From NCBI GenBank assembly GCA_946535435.1, contig CAMNDM010000070.1:1-13535 (forward strand): a stretch of DNA of 13,535 nt, read 5' to 3'. Below, in pieces: positions 1-7,500 of the stretch. Every line of letters begins with the position of its first letter. The first letter of the stretch is position 1. Both the position numbers and the translations under genes were made by a program. Source of the stretch: Physcocola sp002396385. Its GTDB lineage: Bacteria; Bacteroidota; Bacteroidia; Bacteroidales; Paludibacteraceae. The notes under the pieces were generated by a model. The model saw only the letters and a list, made by a program, of their open reading frames with translations, was not told where the DNA came from and ran no database searches.

Positions 1-61
1 TCAGCCTAATTTTTTTATTGAAGTTAACGTTTACCGGACAGCAATAATAAAAAATGTTAGT

Positions 62-1048
62 ATGAAGATTAAGACAATCTTTTTCGTCCTCGTATTTTTT
101 CCCGTGCTGAACTCGTGTATTGACGATGATAGCACACCAGATGTAATCAATTCACTAGTCCACACCATCAATCCGCCTGAAATGGTGACTGTATATGGAA
201 CATCGGTTACAGGTACCGATTCGATAGGCGTTTTCACTATGGGTCGGAAAGTTCATTTATCTGATTTTTGCATCAGTCGTTATCTTGTTACAAGAGATCT
301 GTACAAAAAAGTCATGATAGGTGACTCTCATGCTAACTGTGCACCTAGTTCGTGCGATAATAATGCCATGTATAAAGGTTCAATTGCCGAAAACGAAATA
401 GAAGAATTACGCCCTGTTGAATCGGTCTCGTGGTTCGACGCTGTCTATTTCTGCAACAGGCTGAGTTCATTAACAGGTTTAGAGTGTGTCTACGAGATAA
501 AAAACATAACTCGTGACGAAAACCATTCAATAAAAAAAGCCGAGGTTATTATAAAACTCGAAAAAAACGGCTACAGACTGCCAACTGAAGCCGAATGGGA
601 GTACGCTGCCCGCGGCGGTGACCCTACGGCCGAAGACTGGACCTACTGTTATGCGGGTGCCGACTCAAAAAATGCTGGAGCGACAAAAGATCCAGACCTC
701 GACGCGGTAGGATGGTACAACTGCAATGCGGCAAATGGTATTACCTCGGAAAGGAATCCGGAGACTATGCATGGTACACACCAGGTGGGACTCAAACAAG
801 CCAACCGTTTGGGTCTGTACGATATGAGCGGTAATGTATGGGAATGGTGTAACGACTGGCCGGCCGACATTGCTCCAAACGGGGTTGACAATCCGGTTGG
901 CCCCTCAAATGGAACAGAAAAAGTTATTCGTGGAGGAAGCTGGCTTCATGGTTGGGCCTTATATTGCGGTGTGAAGGTTCGTCACAAAGCCGAGCCTGGA
1001 AATGCGCCCGATTATTATGGTATACGCCTGGCGCGCAGTTTAAGATGA
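62..1048 (+). CDS. SUMF1/FGE-fold lipoprotein
   Basis: 328-residue exported lipoprotein. The first 18 residues form a signal peptide ending in the lipobox LNSC (Cys19), followed by IDDD, an acidic pattern typical of Bacteroidota lipoproteins sent to the cell surface. The rest is a formylglycine-generating-enzyme-like domain: FTMG near residue 58, RPVESVSWFDAVYFCNRLS near 119, GYRLPTEAEWEYAARGG near 170, GNVWEWCNDW near 259, RGGSW at 290-294 and YGIRLAR at the C-terminus. True sulfatase-activating FGEs use two nearby Cys after the GGS motif; here the first position is His296 and only Cys302 is present, and no sulfatase lies nearby. A structural or binding role, as in GldJ/GldK-type paralogs, is therefore more likely than sulfatase maturation. 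The start at 62 places the signal peptide directly. It reads toward the heme genes but is separated from the next gene by 146 bases. The fold is secure; the substrate is unknown. Confidence 0.85.
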   Translation: MKIKTIFFVLVFFPVLNSCIDDDSTPDVINSLVHTINPPEMVTVYGTSVTGTDSIGVFTMGRKVHLSDFCISRYLVTRDLYKKVMIGDSHANCAPSSCDNNAMYKGSIAENEIEELRPVESVSWFDAVYFCNRLSSLTGLECVYEIKNITRDENHSIKKAEVIIKLEKNGYRLPTEAEWEYAARGGDPTAEDWTYCYAGADSKNAGATKDPDLDAVGWYNCNAANGITSERNPETMHGTHQVGLKQANRLGLYDMSGNVWEWCNDWPADIAPNGVDNPVGPSNGTEKVIRGGSWLHGWALYCGVKVRHKAEPGNAPDYYGIRLARSLR

Positions 1049-1117
1049 GACGGACATGTGGTTTTCAATTGGGGCGATTTATACGGCTCTACCCACTTTT
1101 GATGATTCTAGGTTAAA

Positions 1118-1131
1118 AAATCATATGATTT
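1118..1131. repeat. 14-bp perfect palindrome upstream of the calycin-like gene
   Basis: AAATCATATGATTT is its own reverse complement. It lies about 30 bases upstream of the -7 element of the downstream lipoprotein gene, where an upstream regulator could bind. A copy of ATGATT at 1102-1107 could pair with AATCAT of the palindrome, so alternative hairpins are possible. A binding role is inferred from position only. Confidence 0.4.
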
Positions 1132-1159
1132 AGGGATAGCCGTTACTTTTTTTACACTG

Positions 1160-1167
1160 TAATTTTG
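1160..1167 (+). promoter_or_regulatory. Bacteroidota -7 promoter element (TAATTTTG)
   Basis: TAATTTTG matches the Bacteroidota sigma-ABfr -7 consensus TAnnTTTG. No clear TTTG/TTG -33 box is seen about 20 bases upstream. Its position 27 bases before the ATG at 1195 suits a short leader. It also argues against a longer coding start at the TTG within this element. Confidence 0.55.
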
Positions 1168-1194
1168 CCCTGTGAAACAATAAAACGTATAGAG

Positions 1195-1728
1195 ATGAAG
1201 ATAAAAAAAGTAATGGCCTTTTTGTTGGCTGCGGCAACCGTTTTGTGTGCGGCTAGCTGTAACGATGACGATGACGAAGAAGGTCTTGATGAAATTCCAA
1301 GACATGAGAAAACTGTAACTCCTGCCGATGCGGTAGTTGGTTCTTATGTTGACTCGCTCAGTTACACGGTAGGCACCATGTCGAGCGGCACCATACAAGA
1401 CGACACGCTGACCATCAGTAAGGTTGATGGTAAAGACAACCTGGTAAATCTGCACTTCTCGCAATATATGGGTATGGGCGGCAAAAGTTCGTCGCTCAAC
1501 ATCTACAATGTGGTGGTGTCGGGTAAAGACGGCAAATATACACTAAGCGCCAGCAAAGACGAAAATGCCGCCACGAAGGCAAAGATGACCAGCTCGGCCT
1601 ACGATGTCACCAAATTAGAGGCTGACGTTGACGACAATGGCATCGGCCTCACTTTCGATTTCGTGATTGCCGCCATGAATGCGACTTTCTCTAACGAATT
1701 TAAAAATGGTGTAAAAGTCGACAAATAA
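1195..1728 (+). CDS. Calycin-like domain lipoprotein
   Basis: 177-residue lipoprotein. Its signal peptide ends in the lipobox AASC (Cys22), followed at once by NDDDDEE, a strong acidic surface-export signature. From about residue 40 the sequence alternates short hydrophobic and polar strands (GSYVDSLSYTV, DTLTISKV, LVNLHFSQYMGMGGKSSSLNIYNVVV, GKYTLSAS) and ends in GIGLTFDFVIAAMNATFSNEF. This fits the calycin-like beta-barrel lipoproteins of Bacteroidota (lipocalin-type ligand-binding fold), and such genes are often found beside HmuY-type heme genes. The ATG at 1195 is chosen over an in-frame TTG 30 bases upstream because that codon lies inside a -7 promoter element and the ATG gives a normal signal peptide. 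A terminator follows the gene, so it is probably transcribed separately from the heme operon. Binding of heme or another porphyrin is plausible from context but not shown by the sequence. Confidence 0.8.
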   Translation: MKIKKVMAFLLAAATVLCAASCNDDDDEEGLDEIPRHEKTVTPADAVVGSYVDSLSYTVGTMSSGTIQDDTLTISKVDGKDNLVNLHFSQYMGMGGKSSSLNIYNVVVSGKDGKYTLSASKDENAATKAKMTSSAYDVTKLEADVDDNGIGLTFDFVIAAMNATFSNEFKNGVKVDK

Positions 1729-1746
1729 AACATAAGACGGGAAACG

Positions 1747-1761
1747 GTATAATAGTTATAC
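1747..1761. repeat. Inverted repeat GTATAA-TAG-TTATAC
   Basis: Perfect 6-bp arms around a 3-base centre, just past the stop codon of the calycin-like gene and before its terminator. The short spacer is more like a dimeric protein-binding site than an RNA hairpin. No regulator can be assigned. Confidence 0.3.
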
Positions 1762-1769
1762 ACCTAGAC

Positions 1770-1804
1770 AGCCTCATTCATTCTACCAATGATTGGGGCT
1801 TTTC
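1770..1804 (+). terminator. Rho-independent terminator after the calycin-like gene
   Basis: A 13-base stem, 1770-1782 against 1788-1800, with 12 pairs (one of them G-T) and one T-T mismatch. The loop is CTACC, and the 3' arm ends in GGGGCT followed by TTT. It lies 42 bases past the stop codon. It should separate the calycin-like transcript from hmuY. Confidence 0.75.
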
Positions 1805-1938
1805 AATTGAAACAACTGTAAATAGATGTTCCAGGGGCGGATGTTTCCTGACTGTATAACGAGGAATTCCTTCAAACAATAGGATTTTCTCCGACTCCGT
1901 TTTGCGACTATATTAATCCATAAAGCATCAAAAAAAAC
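1801..1938 (+). promoter_or_regulatory. hmu operon control region (promoter not resolved)
   Basis: The roughly 135 bases between the terminator and hmuY must hold the operon promoter if the terminator works. It contains two perfect palindromes: TTTCAATTGAAA at 1801-1812 (partly inside the terminator T run) and AGGAATTCCT at 1862-1871. No full TAnnTTTG element is present; the closest is a TTTTG at 1900-1904, about 35 bases before the ATG. The second palindrome is a candidate operator for iron or heme control, by position only. Confidence 0.35.
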
Positions 1939-2589
1939 ATGTATAATAGAAATATGTGCCGCCTGTTACTGGCCCTTTCGCTGGTCGCTGGTACCACCTC
2001 GTGCGACGGTTTGTTCGACGGCATCTACGACGACGAGGTCCCAGCCGTTGAGACCGGTATGCAGGTCGGTCAAATGACTGTTGACGCGACCAGTTACGGA
2101 CAATGGGTCTACATTAATTTCCACAACAAGACGATCCACAACATAGACATCAGCACCGACAGCGTTAGCGGAGCCGCCAACTTTACCGAACCCGACGAAT
2201 GGGATATTGCCATACACCGTTTCCAGGTTAAAACGAATAACGGTTCGGCTATTGAAACGGTTTACACTTCGATAGACGATTTGAAAAAAGCCGGTCAACT
2301 GCCCGACAGCACTTTTATGTCTGACACTTGGTACGACAAGAAGGTGATTACCGACCTGAGCGGCATGATGTCGGGCAACATCAAATACTGCCCTTCGTAT
2401 GTGAACGATATTGTCGGGCGCTGGATTACGTCAAGTGGAATGCCACCTACCTACACAACTTCCGAGAAGGTGTATGTCATCTGTTTGGAAGACGGCTCGT
2501 ATGCGGCCCTCCACTTCGACAGCTATATGGACAACGAGGGTACGAAAGGCTATATTACCTGTAGCTACGAATACCCACTAACTTTCTGA
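1939..2589 (+). CDS. hmuY: HmuY-family heme-binding lipoprotein
   Basis: 216-residue outer-membrane lipoprotein that captures heme and passes it to the TonB-dependent receptor encoded next. The signal peptide ends in TTSC (Cys22), followed by an acidic linker. The family motif EPDEWDIAIHRFQVKTNNG is at about 84-102, and SEKVYVICLEDGSYAALHF at 175-193 is the conserved C-terminal strand pair. Porphyromonas gingivalis HmuY binds heme through two His; here the ligand region carries Met143-Met144 (SGMMSG) and Met168 (GMPP) and no His, so a Met-type site as in Tannerella and Bacteroides homologs is likely. The remaining His (62, 67, 93, 192) lie outside these loops. A second ATG at 1954 is possible but would shorten the positively charged n-region. 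It is the first gene of the operon; hmuR starts 5 bases after its stop. Confidence 0.9.
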   Translation: MYNRNMCRLLLALSLVAGTTSCDGLFDGIYDDEVPAVETGMQVGQMTVDATSYGQWVYINFHNKTIHNIDISTDSVSGAANFTEPDEWDIAIHRFQVKTNNGSAIETVYTSIDDLKKAGQLPDSTFMSDTWYDKKVITDLSGMMSGNIKYCPSYVNDIVGRWITSSGMPPTYTTSEKVYVICLEDGSYAALHFDSYMDNEGTKGYITCSYEYPLTF

Positions 2590-2594
2590 AACGC

Positions 2595-4556
2595 ATGTCT
2601 ATGAAAAAACAAGCAATAACTCTGGCTATGGCTGTCTGCGCAACTATGGCCGCCGCTCAGGCCGACAGAGACACTGTCGTTGAAATCGACGAGGTTGTGG
2701 TAACGGCAACACGCACCAATAAGACGCTTAAAGATGTGCCTATCATTACCCGCGTGGTAGGCGTTGAAGAAATTAAAAGAACCGACGCTACCAACATTCA
2801 AGACCTGCTGCAGCAAGAAATTCCGGGGGTGGAGTTTTCGTACACAATGGGCAGCCAGCCTTCGCTCAGTTTCCAGGGCTTCAACGGTAAGGACGTGCTC
2901 TTTCTGGTCGACGGTGAGCGACTGGCCGGCGAAACTCTCGACAATGTAGACTTTACCCGCATCAACATGGACGATGTGGAGAGGGTGGAGATTGTAAAAG
3001 GCGCATCGTCATCACTCTATGGATCGAACGCTGTTGGCGGTGTTATCAACATCATCACAAAGAAGCCGCAAAGGCCGTGGGACGTTATCTTCAACGCCAA
3101 ATACGGTGCACACAACGAACAGCGATACGGCGGTATAGCCGCTTTCAAAATTGGGAACTTCTCGACTTCGACCAACCTGCAACACACATCGTGCGACGAG
3201 GTGGACTTCAAGAAAGAGAGTGCCTACAAGGCTTACGGCTACAACACCTGGAACTTTAAAGAGAAACTGGGTTACAAGTTCGGCAAGCACTTCAACCTGA
3301 CGGGGCATGCCGGCTACTTCCTGCGTGAACGCAACTATTCGGAATCGCAAACAAACCGTTTCCGCGATTTCAGTGGCGGGTTGAAAGCCAACATCATGCT
3401 CAACTACAGCAACAATCTGGAGTTGAGCTACCTCTACGACCAGTACGACAAGAGCGACTTCTATTATGACGAGTATGACATTCTCGACTACAGAAACGTG
3501 CAGAACACGGTTAGAGCCCTATACACACACGACTTCAACAAAGACTTGAACGTGATTATCGGGGGAGATGTTATACGTGACTACCTGATGACCTACCAGT
3601 TTGCTGACACGAGTGGCAAGCACCAATATACCGCCGACCTCTTCACACAGTTCGACTGGAACCTGACAAAGAAATGGAACGCTGTGGGCGGACTGCGTTT
3701 CGACCACTTTTCGGTGAACAACAACAACCATGTAACTGCAAAAATGGGACTGATGTACAAGTGCAATAACGACTTACGGTTCAGAGGCTCGTATGCAGGC
3801 GGTTTCAGGGCTCCGACACTAAAAGAAACGGAACAGGAATTCCTTATGGGCGGATTCATGTACATCTACGGTAACAAGGATCTGAAACCGGAAAACAGCA
3901 ACAACTTCCAACTTTCGGCAGAATATACAAAGGGCATTCTCGACTTTTCAGTATCGGGCTTCTACAACACGTTCGACAACCGCATAAGCACCCGCTACGA
4001 CTCTCTCTACTATAACGGACAGCCCGTGACCAGCAGTTTCAGAAAAGAACACGCCGATAAACTGAAAGAGTGCGAAAAGAGGGAAGCTTACGCCATTTAC
4101 GAGAATATGGAAGACTTGCAGGTGACCGGCTTTAACGTAGACCTGAAAGCCAACTTCAATTGCGGCATTAGGGCCTCTCTCGCCTATGTCTACACACACG
4201 AGAGCAACCTAAATTCCGGCTCTACCCGTCCGCACACCGCCAACTGCAAGTTAGAGTACCGACACGACTGGAAGAACTACGGCTTCAACATCGGCCTGTC
4301 GGGCCGCTATCTGTCGGAACTCGACTACGGAGGTTCGTCTTCCTACGAAGACTACTCCATCTGGAAACTGTCGCTGATGCAGTACATCTGCAAGGGTATA
4401 TCGGTGAACCTGACGGTAGACAACCTGTTCAACTATGTGCCTGCATCGTATAGCGCTGTTTCGCCAAGCACTACGGGAACATCGTTCTCGGTTAGCACAA
4501 CCATAGACCTTTACAAACTGACTCACCGCCATGAGTCAGGACAGAAGACTAAATGA
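2595..4556 (+). CDS. hmuR: TonB-dependent heme receptor HmuR
   Basis: 653-residue outer-membrane receptor that imports heme using TonB energy. It has a signal peptide ending near AAAQA (residues 19-23), a TonB box DEVVVTATRT at 32-41, a plug domain (about 45-155) with the typical IVKGASSSLYGSNAVGG at 133-149, then a 22-stranded barrel. The heme-receptor motif is FRAP at 404-407 with NKDL at 427-430 in place of NPDL. P. gingivalis HmuR uses a plug His and a His between FRAP and NPDL; here neither segment has His, and the interval reads FLMGGFMYIYG. A 12-residue charged tail, about LTHRHESGQKTK, follows the last strand rather than a terminal aromatic residue. An ATG at 2601 (two codons in) is an equally possible start. 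It lies 5 bases after hmuY and 18 before hmuS. Confidence 0.92.
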   Translation: MSMKKQAITLAMAVCATMAAAQADRDTVVEIDEVVVTATRTNKTLKDVPIITRVVGVEEIKRTDATNIQDLLQQEIPGVEFSYTMGSQPSLSFQGFNGKDVLFLVDGERLAGETLDNVDFTRINMDDVERVEIVKGASSSLYGSNAVGGVINIITKKPQRPWDVIFNAKYGAHNEQRYGGIAAFKIGNFSTSTNLQHTSCDEVDFKKESAYKAYGYNTWNFKEKLGYKFGKHFNLTGHAGYFLRERNYSESQTNRFRDFSGGLKANIMLNYSNNLELSYLYDQYDKSDFYYDEYDILDYRNVQNTVRALYTHDFNKDLNVIIGGDVIRDYLMTYQFADTSGKHQYTADLFTQFDWNLTKKWNAVGGLRFDHFSVNNNNHVTAKMGLMYKCNNDLRFRGSYAGGFRAPTLKETEQEFLMGGFMYIYGNKDLKPENSNNFQLSAEYTKGILDFSVSGFYNTFDNRISTRYDSLYYNGQPVTSSFRKEHADKLKECEKREAYAIYENMEDLQVTGFNVDLKANFNCGIRASLAYVYTHESNLNSGSTRPHTANCKLEYRHDWKNYGFNIGLSGRYLSELDYGGSSSYEDYSIWKLSLMQYICKGISVNLTVDNLFNYVPASYSAVSPSTTGTSFSVSTTIDLYKLTHRHESGQKTK

Positions 4557-4574
4557 CAACAAAATAGCAAGTAA

Positions 4575-7500
4575 ATGAAGAAGAAGATTTTAAAAGCGGT
4601 CCTGGCTGTGCTTCTTATAGCTGGCGCCATTCTTGTGTGGAAAATGTGGGTGCGTCCGACCCGGATTGCATTCGTCAACTACCAGATTATCACCTTCGGA
4701 GAAATCAATAAGGCGAATACCAATTCCTTTATCAAGCTAAAGGATGTCAGCACCGACGACATTGCCGACCTGTCGGACTACGATATGGTTTTTATGAACG
4801 CTATGGGCATGCGTATAACCGAGGCACAACGCCAGCAACTGACAGACATTTCAAAAAAAGTGCCCTTCCTTACGCTTTCAGCCACAAATCCGGCCAACAA
4901 CATTTGCAGTTTGGAAGACGTTGACCAGGAGTTCCTGAAGCAGTACGCACAAAACGGAGGGCGTAAGAACTTCCGCAACATGCTGCTGTATGTTCGAAAA
5001 TTTGTCGACGGTAAAAAATTCAGAGCCAACGAGCCCGATGTTGTGGCTCCCCGCGAGAACCACCTGCTCTACCACTACGACGTTACAGACGCAGACCAAG
5101 AGAACAAAGGGTTTGAGACCATATCGGAATACAACGCCTACCTGAAACAGAACGGTTTATGGAACGAGAAAGCACCACGCATCATCATCACCGGTGCTAT
5201 GGGCGAACCTTCGGCCATGGCCAAGGCACTGGAAGAGACGGGTAACATGGTGTACTGTGTCAACAGCGTGCAACGCCTGATAACCACCAACCAGATTGAC
5301 AGTATCAACCCGTCTGCCGTCATCAACATGGCGCACGGACGAATGGGAGACTATATGGTCGACTACCTGAAAAAACAGAACATTCCTCTATTCCTGACCC
5401 TGAACGTCAACCGCCTTAAAAGCGAATGGGAGGCCGACAAGATGGGTATGAACGGCGGCTTCCTCTCACAAAGTGTTGTAACGCCAGAAATTGACGGTGC
5501 CATACGTCCGTTTGTGCTGTTCGCCCATGAAGAAGATGCCGAAGGACTGCGCCACGTGGTTGCCATCCCCGACCGGTTGAACACCTTCGTCATGGCAGTG
5601 AACAACCACATCAGATTGAAGAAAAAGCCAAATGCCGAGAAAAAAGTCGCTATTTACTATTACAAGGGGCCTGGACAGAGTGCCATGGCCGCTGCTGGTA
5701 TGGAAGTTGCCCCATCTCTCTACAACCTGCTGCTTAATCTGAAAAAGGAAGGTTACAAGGTAGACGGACTGCCCCAATCGGCCAAGGAATTAGAAGCCCT
5801 TATCCAAAATAGGGGTAAAGTGTTCGGCTCTTATGCGAAAGGTGCACAACAGAGGTTCATTAACGAGGCGAGCCCCGTACTAGTCAGCCGCAAACAGTTC
5901 GAACAATGGACCCAGCGATGGCTGAGCCAAGAGGCACTGGACGAGATGAAGAAAGTGAATGGTGATTTTCCTGGAAACCAGATGACCAATGGCAACCAGT
6001 TGGCTCTTGCCCGCCTGCAGTTTGGTAACGTGTTGCTTATGCCACAAGGCGCTGCTGCAGCCGGAAGTGACACCTTTAAAATTGTGCATGGCGCCAATGT
6101 GGCACCACCCTACAGTTATATAGCTTCGTATTTGTGGACGAAATACGAGTTCAAGGCCGATGCCATTATCCACTTCGGCACGCACGGCTCGCTTGAGTTC
6201 ACCCCGCGTAAACAGGTAGCCCTCAGCAGCAACGACTGGCCCGACCGCCTAGTGGGCGAAATGCCGCACTTCTACATCTACACCATCGGCGACGTAGGTG
6301 AGGCTATGATTGCCAAACGCCGCTCGTATGCGGTTACGCAGTCGCACCTTACCGCTCCTTTTCTGGAGAGTAACCTGCGGACTACCTACAACAGGCTGAC
6401 CGACGCTATAGGCAGTTACGAAAAGGCTATGGACAACGGAAACACTGCCGACGCGCAACGCTGCGCCACAAAAATACGCAGTCTGGCCATTGAGATGGGC
6501 ATCAGCCGTGAACTCCGTCTCGACACTACCGCCAGTGGTCCCGCCTACAGTGAAGACGATATTGAACGTATTGAGAGTTTTGCAGAAGAAATTGTTAACG
6601 AAAAGATTGTGGGTCAACTCTACACGCTTGGAACCCCTTACGAGCCACAGCGCATTACCAGCAGTGTTTTTGCTATGGCAACCGACCCTATCGCTTACAG
6701 TGTGCTGGCCCTCGACAAACTGAAGGGAAGAGCCAGCAGCGATGTGGAAAAGCACAAACTGCAGTTCGACAGCCGTTATATGGCGCCTGCCAAAAAACTG
6801 GTGGAGCAACTGCTCACTAACCGGGTTACGGCTAAGGACCAACTGGTTATGAAAACTGCTGGAATCAGCGCCGACGAATTCGCAGAAGCCCGAAAAATTG
6901 AAGACAACAGCGAGCAAGACCTGATGGCGATGATGATGCGCATGCAACTGACCAGCACAGCCGACAAGGCCAAAAAAGACACGGCAAATAAGAAAGGCAA
7001 ACAGCCTACGGTCAGCGAACTGAGGAAAAAGGGACTGATGAAGTCTAAAAAAGTTCCACAAATGTCGGAGACCACCTTCAAGATGATGGAAAAAACGGGC
7101 AAATTCCCGAAAGAAATGATGGACGCCATCAAACAGGAACAAGAGTGGTACCATGGTCCTAAACTGGTGAACGACAGTTCTAAAAACACAGGGCACAAAG
7201 GCAAAGGCGGGAAAGACAGCGTTTCAAAAAAGGAGGGGATGGCGGCCATGATGGCAAAAAAGGGTCCGACCTATACCAAGGAACAGAAGGCCAAAGCCCA
7301 TGCCATTAACGAAATAGAGCGCGCCATTAAAAACGTTTCGAATTACAAGTTATTGCTACAGTCAAGCCCCGCTAAGGAATTGGCATCGATGACCAATGCA
7401 CTGAATGGTGGCTATACCGCCCCAAGCCCTGGCGGAGACCCGATTGTGAACCCCAACACCCTGCCGACCGGGCGCAACCTGTACGGCATCAACGCCGAGA

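Noticed and set aside
1..61. Possible end of an upstream gene (TCA GCC TAA) and a weak TAATTTTT promoter element
   Set aside because: Too little sequence to tell a coding tail from chance, and the promoter match lacks the final G and any visible -33 box.
1165..1194. Ten-codon N-terminal extension of the calycin-like protein from a TTG
   Set aside because: The TTG is part of the -7 promoter element, and the ATG at 1195 begins a normal lipoprotein signal peptide.
1062..1812. Shared TTTTCAATTG at about 1062 and 1800
   Set aside because: A 10-base AT-rich match between two intergenic spots; not enough to call a repeat.
6249..7196. Long open stretch of 315 codons on the minus strand inside hmuS
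   Set aside because: It lies opposite a clear CobN-like frame, has no recognisable domain, and its amino-acid mix (rich in Phe, His, Val) is what antisense of this codon usage gives.
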